40,787 nucleotides of DNA from UBA2108 sp002713215 (lineage in GTDB: Bacteria > Bacteroidota > Bacteroidia > Flavobacteriales_G > Salibacteraceae): assembly GCA_937891015.1 (NCBI GenBank), contig CALAPY010000049.1:1-40787 (forward strand), given 5' to 3'. Below, one piece after another: positions 1-7,004 of this stretch. The notes beneath the pieces are model-generated. The model had not been told where the DNA came from. It saw only the letters and a program-made list of their open reading frames with translations, and made no database searches. Position numbers and translations under genes: made by a program. The number at the start of each line of letters is the position of its first letter. The first letter of the stretch is position 1.

Positions 1-141
1 AAAAAAAGGCTTTTCCCTTTAAATTTTGAAAAAAAATTCAATTACCGGTCACACTTGTTTTTGTTTATTCGTCATTTACAGCAGACAAGTACTTAATTGC
101 AATAAGTAACATGACTATAGGATCAAATCATCTTTCCATTA

Positions 142-699
142 ATGGATAAAGAGATTGTTCAAAAATGCCGGGAAGGAGATAGGAATGCTCAAAAGGTAGT
201 TTTCGATTCTTTGTTTGGTAAAGTTTACTCTGTGTCTAAGAGATACATTGGCGATCGGGAAGATGTGTTGGAGGTTGTAAATACAGTGTTCCTAACCGCA
301 TTTATAAATATTAAACAGTTTGAAGATAAGGGAGATTTTGAAGCTTGGATTCGACGAATAACGGTGAATAAATCAATAGATTTTTTACGCGTCAATAAAA
401 AGCTTGAATCGCCGGTTGAGGAAAATGACCTGGTATATCTCAATAAAAATGTATCGTACAACGAGGCATTGGAAAAACTTTCAATTGAAGTGATGGATGC
501 TATGCTAAATCAATTACCTAGTTATTGGAGGTCGGTATTTAATATGCATGCCATTGAAGGTTATTCTCATAAGGAAATTGCAAAAATTCTTGGTATTAGT
601 GAACTGATGTCACGTAAGTATTTGAGTAAGGCTAGGAAGCAATTACAAAGTTTGGTAAAAAAAAACGACTCGATTTTTGAGCTTAATGTAAATGGGTGA
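142..699 (+). CDS. ECF-type RNA polymerase sigma factor
   Basis: A 185-residue sigma-70 family protein of the extracytoplasmic-function type, which directs RNA polymerase to a small regulon. Region 2 covers about residues 10-80 (FDSLFGKVYSVSKRYIG, then FEAWIRRITVNKSIDFLR) and region 4 about 119-170, with the helix-turn-helix around GYSHKEIAKILGISE. Regions 1.1 and 3 are absent, as expected for ECF factors. The ATG at 142 begins the conserved N-terminus. The last 8 bases overlap the next gene, whose ATG lies inside this gene's final codons, so the two are translationally coupled and the downstream protein is its likely regulator. No recognisable autoregulated promoter was found in the 141 bases upstream. 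Family assignment is firm; the regulon is unknown. Confidence 0.93.
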   Translation: MDKEIVQKCREGDRNAQKVVFDSLFGKVYSVSKRYIGDREDVLEVVNTVFLTAFINIKQFEDKGDFEAWIRRITVNKSIDFLRVNKKLESPVEENDLVYLNKNVSYNEALEKLSIEVMDAMLNQLPSYWRSVFNMHAIEGYSHKEIAKILGISELMSRKYLSKARKQLQSLVKKNDSIFELNVNG

Positions 700-2197
700 T
701 CGATTAGAAAATATTGACGATTTATTTAAGGCGAAGTACGAAAATCAGGATTCGGGAATGCCTGATGCCTCACTTTGGGATAAACTGGAGGCAGATTTGG
801 ATAATGTACAAGTATCATCTAGTAATGATCCTGGTTTATCAAATGGATTGAAAGGAGCTAAATCGTTTTTAGGTAATATCCCTTTGGTTTCGTCTTTGGT
901 AGTTGGGGTTGTTACTGTCTCATCTATGGCCTATTACCTTGGTATAAGCAACAGGGAAAAAACAGAATTTCCAAATTCTGAAAACCAAATAGCAATGGTT
1001 GAAATCAGTGATGATTCTATTGATAATGGACAATTACCCGTTGAACACAAAAAGCACATGGTGGAGTTTGGTGAGGAACCGATTAGTAATTCTAAAACTG
1101 ATGAAGCAGGTAAAATAAGTGATGTAGCAAGTTTGGGTGCAAACGTTTCAGATAAAGCAACGGAATTAGACCAAGAAGTACCAAATCAGTTGAAAACGAT
1201 AAGTAATAACACTTCAGTTTGGACTGATAAGTCTGATTTAAGCACAACAAATGAATCAAAAACTGGAGGAATGCAAGTTTTAACTATGAATGAAGATGTA
1301 CCGTCTTCAGCCAAACCAATTATAGAAGACAAGGAATCAATTTCTTCGAAGTTAGATTTGGACAATTCAAGTTACAATTTGCCTACGCAGGCCGAGCAGG
1401 TTAGTGATGAGTATAATATATCAGAACCAGTATTAAATGATGATGCTGGCAATACTAATGTCAGAAATTCGCTGGAATTTATGGAGGTGAATTTTCCTAG
1501 GTATACAGCAATCTATGATTCTACTTTGGTCTTAGAACCTATGCCCCAATCTAATTATGCCAATTCTAATAAATTTATTCAAAACCTATTAAGTGGATTT
1601 AATATATCCCTTGGTGTAAATGCTTCTCCGGTGTTCTCAAATGCGGATACAAAGGATACCGAATATTCATTTTATCCAAGGGTTTCATTGGGATACTCGC
1701 ATAAAGTTTTTGATAAGCTGAAAATTGAAACCAACCTGGGCTACACAAAGACTACCAATCATAAATTGATTATATCCGAAGAATTTTTCAATTTTTTAAC
1801 CCTGACCCAAGTTACCAAGACAAACACAATAAAGTCAATTGACCAGTTAGATGTTGATTTAGGATTGAGGTATATAGTGTACGGTAAACACTCGATTTAT
1901 GGTGGAGTTAATGTGACTGCAATTCTTCAGGCCACGAGTGATTTGGAGGAGGAAACTGATGCTGGTTTTTTCTATTCATATACCAAAAAGGAAGTGAAAG
2001 GTACCAATGAAGGATTACAAGATTATTCTGTAGGAATGTTATTGTCTTATCAATTTAGACTCTCAAATGCATTCAATGTCAATTTAAACTACCGGCAAGG
2101 GTTTAATGACATAAGTATTGACGATGTTCTTGGAAACTCTAAAAAGGATCGATTGCAGTCATATGAGATTATGATAAAGTATTTTTTGTTCCGTTGA
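692..2197 (+). CDS. Putative anti-sigma / outer-membrane beta-barrel protein
   Basis: 501 residues in three parts. Residues 1-60 are polar and resemble the short cytoplasmic segments found after ECF sigma genes in Bacteroidota (LFKAKYENQDSGMPDASLW). Residues about 62-84 form one hydrophobic segment (PLVSSLVVGVVTVSSMAYYL). Residues 85-300 are a Ser/Asn/Asp/Glu-rich, low-complexity linker. Residues 302-501 alternate polar and aromatic residues in beta-strand fashion (SLGYSHKVF, IETNLGYTK, VDLGLRYIVYG, NVNLNYRQGF) and end in aromatics (MIKYFLFR), like a small outer-membrane barrel. The hydrophobic segment is too far from the N-terminus and follows too long a polar region to be a classical signal peptide. 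It overlaps the sigma gene by 8 bp. My inference is a membrane-anchored sigma regulator that may span the envelope. A family name for the N-terminal part could not be assigned. Confidence 0.7.
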   Translation: MGDRLENIDDLFKAKYENQDSGMPDASLWDKLEADLDNVQVSSSNDPGLSNGLKGAKSFLGNIPLVSSLVVGVVTVSSMAYYLGISNREKTEFPNSENQIAMVEISDDSIDNGQLPVEHKKHMVEFGEEPISNSKTDEAGKISDVASLGANVSDKATELDQEVPNQLKTISNNTSVWTDKSDLSTTNESKTGGMQVLTMNEDVPSSAKPIIEDKESISSKLDLDNSSYNLPTQAEQVSDEYNISEPVLNDDAGNTNVRNSLEFMEVNFPRYTAIYDSTLVLEPMPQSNYANSNKFIQNLLSGFNISLGVNASPVFSNADTKDTEYSFYPRVSLGYSHKVFDKLKIETNLGYTKTTNHKLIISEEFFNFLTLTQVTKTNTIKSIDQLDVDLGLRYIVYGKHSIYGGVNVTAILQATSDLEEETDAGFFYSYTKKEVKGTNEGLQDYSVGMLLSYQFRLSNAFNVNLNYRQGFNDISIDDVLGNSKKDRLQSYEIMIKYFLFR

Positions 2198-2292
2198 GGA
2201 AGTTGATTTCCCGTTTTCTGTTTGTTGTTTGTCTGCCATTTTTGTATGCAAAGAGGGTAAATTCCAAGATGAAGTATTGTTTCTGAATTTAA

Positions 2293-2619
2293 TTACTTAA
2301 GCTTATCGTTGTTCTTGTGCCGATCTTTATCCCGAATTGATTTTGCTTCCATTCGTTTATTAAAAGCTTCGGTTAAGTCAACCCCAGTTTGGTTGGCCAG
2401 GCATATCAGTACAAAAAGAACATCGGCGAACTCCTCTCCTAAATCTTTGTTTTTGTCCGACTCTTTTTCACTTTGTTCACCGTAACGTCGGGCAATGATT
2501 CGGGCTACTTCACCAACTTCTTCCGTGAGCTGAGCCATGTTGGTAAGTTCATTGAAATAGCGAACTCCTATAGTATTGATCCAGTCGTCGACCTCTTTTT
2601 GAGCTTCTTGTAACGTCAT
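2293..2619 (-). CDS. MazG-like nucleotide pyrophosphohydrolase
   Basis: About 108 residues of the all-alpha NTP pyrophosphohydrolase (MazG/dUTPase-2) superfamily. These enzymes hydrolyse (deoxy)nucleoside triphosphates to monophosphates and often clear non-canonical nucleotides. The metal-binding EExxE (E33-E37, TEEVGEVAR) and ExxD (E63-D66, EEFADVLF) motifs are both present. I chose the ATG at 2619 over an in-frame TTG at 2640, because the ATG sits 1 base after the stop of the upstream gene and starts MTLQEAQ, the usual family N-terminus. It is probably co-transcribed with the SGNH-like and MBOAT genes, although no functional link is obvious. The substrate cannot be read from the sequence. 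Confidence 0.87.
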   Translation of the reverse strand: MTLQEAQKEVDDWINTIGVRYFNELTNMAQLTEEVGEVARIIARRYGEQSEKESDKNKDLGEEFADVLFVLICLANQTGVDLTEAFNKRMEAKSIRDKDRHKNNDKLK

Positions 2620-2620
2620 T

Positions 2621-3628
2621 TTATTTCTCTTGAGATTCAATTTTTTCTAAATAACCAGCTACTTGCTGCGCTACCTGATTCCGTCCTTCAAAATTATAAT
2701 GTTCTGTAGGGTATTTTCGGTCAATAAAGTTCTCGTCCTTTAATAGATCCATAAGGTCAAGTACATATTGGTTATCATTTGGTCTGTCGTATCGATCCAT
2801 TAAAAATTTCCGGTTCTGATTCATGATTTGAATAATGTCGTTACCCAATAACTCTTTAGCCAATTCAATGTTCTCAGGAATAAGAACATACAATAAACTG
2901 AGCTTACGCTCTTTTGCATATTGGGCAATCAAATCGAAGTCACTCATTCTGGGACTTTGATCATGCAAAACGAAACCATAGTTTTTAATAAAATGATCGG
3001 CCAGTTGTCGTTTGGGGTTAGTCCAGTCTCCGTATTTTTCCACTGCACACCAACTGGCTATTGTATTCTTGGGAGGGTCGAGTGGCAAGGGCCAGCTATT
3101 AAACATTTCCAAAAATCGTTTTTCGCGTTCCTCATTGCTATGCTGTTCGTAAGCGTTCAACGACATAAATAGCCGGTTTATGAGTACGGGACGATTCTCA
3201 TAGAGCGTTCTGGATTGCAGCAGCGAATTTTCGTTGTTGCTTTCGAGCCATTCCGGGCTAAAGCTTCGGTAGTTTAATACCACTACTATTCCCTTAACGT
3301 CTCCTTCGTTGAGTTGCTGAACGCAAGGAGCGAAAATTCCAGCATGGTGGGCAGCCTCGGCTACATGTTTTACTGGAATGTCAGTATGGTTCCCAATAAG
3401 CTTGGTAATTCGCTCTTGGTTAGTGTCGTTTTCCGGATCATAGGAAAATTCTGAAGAGGCAGAATAATAGAGGTAATCTGCGTCTAAGGCGTTTTGCTGG
3501 TAATAGAGTAGGGTACCGTGATCTTGCAAAAAATCTTCGAAAAAATAGGTTTTGTAAATCCAATTGGCAGCCAGGAATATGAGAGCAATTCCTACAATTC
3601 GAAGTCCTATGTTTTTTATCATTTTCAT
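2621..3628 (-). CDS. SGNH-hydrolase-like membrane-anchored protein, MBOAT partner
   Basis: 335 residues with one N-terminal membrane anchor (about residues 8-24, IVGIALIFLAANWIY) and an extracytoplasmic domain. It sits 9 bases downstream of an MBOAT acyltransferase gene. In the known pairs (DltB/DltD, AlgI/AlgJ-AlgX) the MBOAT protein moves an acyl group across the membrane and an SGNH-like partner passes it to the polymer. DYLYYSASSEF near residue 51 is a candidate nucleophile-serine region. YPTEHYNFEGRNQVA near residues 306-320 resembles the C-terminal Asp/Glu-x-x-His block of that fold, with T-E-H in place of the usual D-x-x-H. The fold assignment rests on these motifs and on context. The acceptor is unknown, possibly a surface polysaccharide. 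Confidence 0.65.
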   Translation of the reverse strand: MKMIKNIGLRIVGIALIFLAANWIYKTYFFEDFLQDHGTLLYYQQNALDADYLYYSASSEFSYDPENDTNQERITKLIGNHTDIPVKHVAEAAHHAGIFAPCVQQLNEGDVKGIVVVLNYRSFSPEWLESNNENSLLQSRTLYENRPVLINRLFMSLNAYEQHSNEEREKRFLEMFNSWPLPLDPPKNTIASWCAVEKYGDWTNPKRQLADHFIKNYGFVLHDQSPRMSDFDLIAQYAKERKLSLLYVLIPENIELAKELLGNDIIQIMNQNRKFLMDRYDRPNDNQYVLDLMDLLKDENFIDRKYPTEHYNFEGRNQVAQQVAGYLEKIESQEK

Positions 3629-3637
3629 CTTATCCCA

Positions 3638-5041
3638 CTAAAATTGAAAATAAATAAAGGGGTGATTGGTAGTACCCGCAAAACCCCAAATGCAAAACAT
3701 AAAAACAGCGTACCATACCCAACGTAAGGCCGTTGGAAAACGATTGAACCAATCGTCGATTCTTACCTTGCGGGAAGTTATTTCAATTACTAAAAAAAGG
3801 CTTAAGAATAGGAACAATTGATTGGTGATTTCCAAGGAAGTTCCATCCGTACGAAACAGAAATACTTGTGAAAGTACGTCCATGGCATGGTCAAAGTTGG
3901 AGGCTCTAAAAAATGCCCAGGCCAGGTTAACCGTTAGATAGGTAATAATAAAACCAAGAATTTTTTGATGCAATTTGTCACGCTTCCATTTCAGCGGAAA
4001 GTACTTTTCAGCAATGTACATAAGCGCATGAATCGCTCCCCAAATAACGAAAGTCCAGTTAGCACCATGCCACAATCCACTTAAGAGAAAAACGGCCAGA
4101 ATATTCCGAATCCAAAAACCCGAACTTACCCGATTTCCACCCAGCGGGATATACAAATAGTCCCGAAACCAGGTCGATAGGCTAATGTGCCAACGTTGCC
4201 AAAACTCAGAGATGCTTTTGGCAAAGTAAGGAGTCTTGAAATTATCCATGAGGTTAACTCCCATGGCTTTAGCGGTGCCTATGGCAATGAGTGAATAACC
4301 ATAAAAATCGGCATAAATCTGCCATCCAAAACCAAGAACTCCAAGTCCTGCAGAAGCAGAATCAAACTCTCCCGGATTTCCGAAAACCTGATCAACCAAG
4401 GGTGCCAGGTTATCGGCTATAACCATCTTAATAAAGAATCCGTAAAGCACCAATCGGAATCCCTTGGATAGGTTTTCGTAATTGATACTTATTCGCTTGA
4501 AGAGCTGTGGTGACAGATGTCCATATCTTTCAATGGGTCCTGCAACCAATTGAGGGAAGTAGCTGACGTATAGGGCAAACTTTCCAATATTTTGCTGGGC
4601 CCTACTTCTTCCGTAATAGACATCTATTGTATATCCCAGGGTTTGAAAAGTATAGAAAGAAATACCAACAGGAAGATCAAAGGCAAAGAATTTTAAGACC
4701 TCTCCTTTCTGGTAGTCGGTTAATGAAGTAAACGATAAGATTTCCGTGGCTAAAAAAGAAGAATACTTGAAAAAGAAGAGAATTCCCAGGTTGATAAAAA
4801 GACTCATGGCGAGGAGCCATTTTTTTCGTTTTCTCTCCTGCGAACGCTCGATTGACCGGGCAATAAAAAAATCTGAAACGGTAGAAATTAACAGTAATAA
4901 GAGGAATTCGACCTTCCATGAGCCATAAAAGAAATAACTCGCCCCCAGAAGCATCACCCATCTCCATTTAGCGGGCAACACATAGAATAGTACCAATACT
5001 ATCGGAAGAAATAGTAGAAATTCGAGGGAATTAAAAAGCAC
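3638..5041 (-). CDS. MBOAT family O-acyltransferase (AlgI/DltB-like)
   Basis: A 467-residue polytopic inner-membrane protein of the membrane-bound O-acyltransferase family. It shows the family signatures LPVGISFYTFQTLGYTIDVY (about 123-142), FPQLVAGPIER (162-171), FWQRWHISLSTWFRDYLYIPLGG (280-302) and the presumed catalytic histidine in SGLWHGANW (H326), with H286 as the second conserved histidine. The start is GTG at 5041. It gives MLFNSLEFLLFLPIV, a typical family N-terminus, and lies only 2 bases after the dtd stop. With the SGNH-like protein downstream it probably O-acylates (often acetylates) an exported glycan. The acyl donor and acceptor cannot be deduced. Confidence 0.93.
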   Translation of the reverse strand: MLFNSLEFLLFLPIVLVLFYVLPAKWRWVMLLGASYFFYGSWKVEFLLLLLISTVSDFFIARSIERSQERKRKKWLLAMSLFINLGILFFFKYSSFLATEILSFTSLTDYQKGEVLKFFAFDLPVGISFYTFQTLGYTIDVYYGRSRAQQNIGKFALYVSYFPQLVAGPIERYGHLSPQLFKRISINYENLSKGFRLVLYGFFIKMVIADNLAPLVDQVFGNPGEFDSASAGLGVLGFGWQIYADFYGYSLIAIGTAKAMGVNLMDNFKTPYFAKSISEFWQRWHISLSTWFRDYLYIPLGGNRVSSGFWIRNILAVFLLSGLWHGANWTFVIWGAIHALMYIAEKYFPLKWKRDKLHQKILGFIITYLTVNLAWAFFRASNFDHAMDVLSQVFLFRTDGTSLEITNQLFLFLSLFLVIEITSRKVRIDDWFNRFPTALRWVWYAVFMFCIWGFAGTTNHPFIYFQF

Positions 5042-5043
5042 GC

Positions 5044-5496
5044 CTATTCTTTGTTCTTGGAATCAATGATAATGGTAACAGGCCCCGAATTTACCAAATG
5101 AATGTCCATCATAGCGCCAAATTCCCCGGTTTCTATATTCTTACCCAAATCACTGCTCAATTGCACAATCATTTTTTCGTACATTGGAATGGCAACCTCA
5201 GGCCTCGCCGCTTTAATGAAGGATGGTCGATTTCCTTTTTTGGTTTTAGCATGAAGCGTAAACTGCGAAACCAATAAAATATTACCGCCAACTTCACGGA
5301 TATCTTTATTCATGTTGCCATTTTCATCGCTAAATATTCGGAGGTTACAAATCTTTTTGCTCAACCATTGAATATCGGTTTCATTATCAGCTTCTTCAAT
5401 TCCAAGCAATACCAGATAACCGAGATCAATTTGACCAACGGTTTTCGAATCAATGGCTACTGAAGCTGCGGTTACTCGCTGAATTACTGCACGCAT
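5044..5496 (-). CDS. dtd: D-aminoacyl-tRNA deacylase
   Basis: A 150-residue homodimeric cytoplasmic enzyme that hydrolyses D-aminoacyl-tRNAs (and Gly-tRNA-Ala), keeping D-amino acids out of translation. The diagnostic motifs are intact: SQFTL at 77-81, and NSGPVT at 136-141, which carries the Gly-cisPro pair that reaches into the partner's active site. The frame stays open upstream to 5565, but the extra 23 residues are a Phe/Leu/Arg-rich translation of repeat DNA. MRAVIQRVTAASV from the ATG at 5496 is the conserved family start. The start codon lies 9 bases from the edge of the AAATGTA/TACATTT repeat, so the gene's natural leader appears to have been replaced or invaded by that repeat. Confidence 0.95.
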   Translation of the reverse strand: MRAVIQRVTAASVAIDSKTVGQIDLGYLVLLGIEEADNETDIQWLSKKICNLRIFSDENGNMNKDIREVGGNILLVSQFTLHAKTKKGNRPSFIKAARPEVAIPMYEKMIVQLSSDLGKNIETGEFGAMMDIHLVNSGPVTIIIDSKNKE

Positions 5497-5505
5497 TTGA
5501 AATCT

Positions 5506-5655
5506 AAAAAGACGAAAATCAAAATGTAAAAGTCTAAAGAATAAATGTAAAAAAAACCTTATCAAATGCTCGCTAAAATTTTAGAATAGCATTCAATTCC
5601 CCTTTTTACATTTCCCCCTTTACATTTTACATTTATTATTTCCTCCTTTACATTT
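5506..5655. repeat. Left copy of palindromic AAATGTA/TACATTT repeat
   Basis: Bases 5506-5600 are identical to 6051-6145 (95 bp, 545 bp apart). The unit is itself a large imperfect palindrome. Two AAATGTA words (5522, 5543) precede a perfect 12-bp core CTAAAATTTTAG (5573-5584), which is flanked by ATGCT/AGCAT arms, and four TACATTT words follow (5607, 5621, 5628, 5649). The last TACATTT overlaps the stop codon and final Met codon of the four-helix-bundle gene. No protein in the window is associated with it other than the flanked gene. Its function is unknown. Confidence 0.9.
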
Positions 5656-6019
5656 CAAGTTTTTTCTTCGCTGTACGAATCGATGTAGTAAAAATGGCAA
5701 CCAACTGACTACACTCATCTAAGCAAGATTCCAATTCTACGGTGTTTTCCACAAGCTTGGCTCCTTTGATAATCTTCATGTTTACCTGAGATTCACGAAG
5801 TTCCTTTAATCCAATGCTCATTTTATGAATAAAGTCTTTCTGGCTTTCAGCTCCTTGAGTTTCGCCATACATCAACGAGGGAGAAGTAGAAGATCGAATC
5901 AGCTGTTGAAACAAATGTTTCTTCTCGTAAGAATCAAAGTTTCCCTCCGAAAGTGCAATGATTGAAACTGCAAAATCAATGAGCCGTTGCTCCAGGTTGT
6001 ATTTCGAATTGGTTTTCAT
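5648..6019 (-). CDS. Four-helix-bundle protein (23S rRNA IVP / S23 family)
   Basis: A 123-residue protein of the four-helix-bundle family first seen in intervening sequences of 23S rRNA genes. It is related in fold to the accessory Avd protein of diversity-generating retroelements. The family signature runs through the middle: LFQQLIRSSTSPSLMYGE (about 36-53), AESQKDFIHKMSIGLKELRE (57-76), then LESCLDECSQLVAIFTTSIR. It is full length for the family and has no signal peptide or catalytic motif; members are basic, pentameric and of unsettled function. It lies between dtd and the transaldolase gene, bracketed on both sides by near-identical palindromic repeats, and its stop codon is inside one of them. 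Family assignment is secure; the role is unknown. Confidence 0.93.
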   Translation of the reverse strand: MKTNSKYNLEQRLIDFAVSIIALSEGNFDSYEKKHLFQQLIRSSTSPSLMYGETQGAESQKDFIHKMSIGLKELRESQVNMKIIKGAKLVENTVELESCLDECSQLVAIFTTSIRTAKKKLEM

Positions 6020-6030
6020 AGCTAGCTTTT

Positions 6031-6213
6031 AAATGTAAAATATCAAATGTAAAAAGACGAAAATCAAAATGTAAAAGTCTAAAGAATAAATGTAAAAAAA
6101 ACCTTATCAAATGCTCGCTAAAATTTTAGAATAGCATTCAATTCCTCTTTTACATTTCCCTCTTTACATTTTACATTTCTCCCTTAACATTTTACATTTC
6201 CTTCTTTACATTT
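6031..6213. repeat. Right copy of palindromic AAATGTA/TACATTT repeat
   Basis: This is the second and longer copy. AAATGTA occurs at 6031, 6045, 6067 and 6088. The CTAAAATTTTAG core is at 6118-6129. TACATTT occurs at 6151, 6165, 6172, 6193 and 6207. The 95 bp from 6051 match the left copy exactly; the outer arms differ by extra words, as expected if the short words expand and contract. The outer end overlaps the stop codon of the transaldolase gene (6212-6214). It forms the leader of the four-helix-bundle gene, whose ATG is at 6019. Confidence 0.9.
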
Positions 6214-6868
6214 AAGAATTGCCTTTCGCATAGTCGGCCAAAAATTGAGCAAGACCATTATCCGTAAGCGGATGTTTTAGTAAACCAACGATGGAAGAAA
6301 GCGGACCGGTCATTACATCTGCTCCAACTTCCGCACATTTAATTACATGCATGGTATGCCTAACGGAAGCAGCTAATATTTGAGTGTCAAACATGTAGTT
6401 GTCATAAATCAATCGAATCTGTTCAATCAACTCAATTCCATCGTAAGAAACGTCGTCCAGTCGTCCAATAAATGGAGAAACATAAGTAGCACCTGCTTTA
6501 GCAGCTAATAAGGCTTGTCCAGCAGAAAATACTAGCGTACAGTTGGTTTTTATTCCCTTGTTAGAAAAGTACTTTAAAGCCTTTATTCCGTCTTTTATCA
6601 TTGGAATTTTAACCACAATATTTTTGTGAAGTTTTGCCAATTCTTCACCTTCCCGAATCATACCTTCTAAATCAGTAGCAATAACTTCTGCACTTACATC
6701 ACCGTTAACTATGTTGCAGATATCTACGTAGTGTTGAATGATGTTTTCCTTTCCGGTAATTCCTTCTTTCGCCATCAACGACGGATTTGTAGTAACTCCA
6801 TCCAGGATTCCCAATTCTTCCGCTTCTTTTATTTGATCCAGGTTTGCAGTATCGATAAAAAACTTCAT
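6212..6868 (-). CDS. tal: Transaldolase, TalC / fructose-6-phosphate aldolase-like
   Basis: A 218-residue class I aldolase of the small decameric TalC/FSA family, acting in the non-oxidative pentose phosphate pathway. The Schiff-base lysine is K87 (VVKIPMI) and the conserved N-terminal D6 is present (MKFFIDTAN). Two positions separate true transaldolases from fructose-6-phosphate aldolase. E. coli FSA has Gln59 and Tyr131, whereas this protein has Glu61 (SAEVIA) and Phe133 (SPFIGR) at the aligned places, so transaldolase activity (EC 2.2.1.2) is the better call even though such genes are often named fsa. A TACATTTG box lies 28 bases upstream. The stop codon overlaps the right palindromic repeat. 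Confidence 0.93.
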   Translation of the reverse strand: MKFFIDTANLDQIKEAEELGILDGVTTNPSLMAKEGITGKENIIQHYVDICNIVNGDVSAEVIATDLEGMIREGEELAKLHKNIVVKIPMIKDGIKALKYFSNKGIKTNCTLVFSAGQALLAAKAGATYVSPFIGRLDDVSYDGIELIEQIRLIYDNYMFDTQILAASVRHTMHVIKCAEVGADVMTGPLSSIVGLLKHPLTDNGLAQFLADYAKGNS

Positions 6869-6896
6869 GTTTCAACTCTAATTTTCAAGTGAATTG

Positions 6897-6904
6897 CAAA
6901 TGTA
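6897..6904 (-). promoter_or_regulatory. Bacteroidota -7 box upstream of tal
   Basis: TACATTTG on the minus strand matches the Bacteroidota TAnnTTTG -7 element exactly and would start RNA about 20 bases before the tal ATG. A TTG lies 23 bases further upstream, longer than the usual spacing of about 19-21, so the -33 element is uncertain. A 6-bp inverted repeat (CATTGA/TCAATG, 6914-6932) lies between the two. Confidence 0.5.
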
Positions 6905-7004
6905 TTTATACCACATTGATGAATTCTCAATGTTGATAAGAAATGAAAGAAATACCATCGCAGGAACATGCAAATTGAAAGGTGTATGTTATCAGGCTTT
7001 TAAG

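Noticed and set aside
2620..2640. TTG start extending the MazG-like protein by seven residues
   Set aside because: It would overlap the upstream gene's end and adds a basic tail unlike the family; the ATG at 2619 follows the upstream stop by one base.
5497..5565. N-terminal extension of Dtd
   Set aside because: It translates repeat DNA into a Phe/Leu/Arg-rich tract absent from the family; the ATG at 5496 gives the conserved start.
5506..6213. CRISPR-like array
   Set aside because: The AAATGTA/TACATTT words are short, unevenly spaced, in both orientations around a palindromic core, and there are no unique spacers of constant length or cas genes.
6914..6932. CATTGA/TCAATG hairpin upstream of tal as a terminator or operator
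   Set aside because: Only 6 bp, no T-run on either side, and such short A/T-rich repeats are expected by chance in this DNA.
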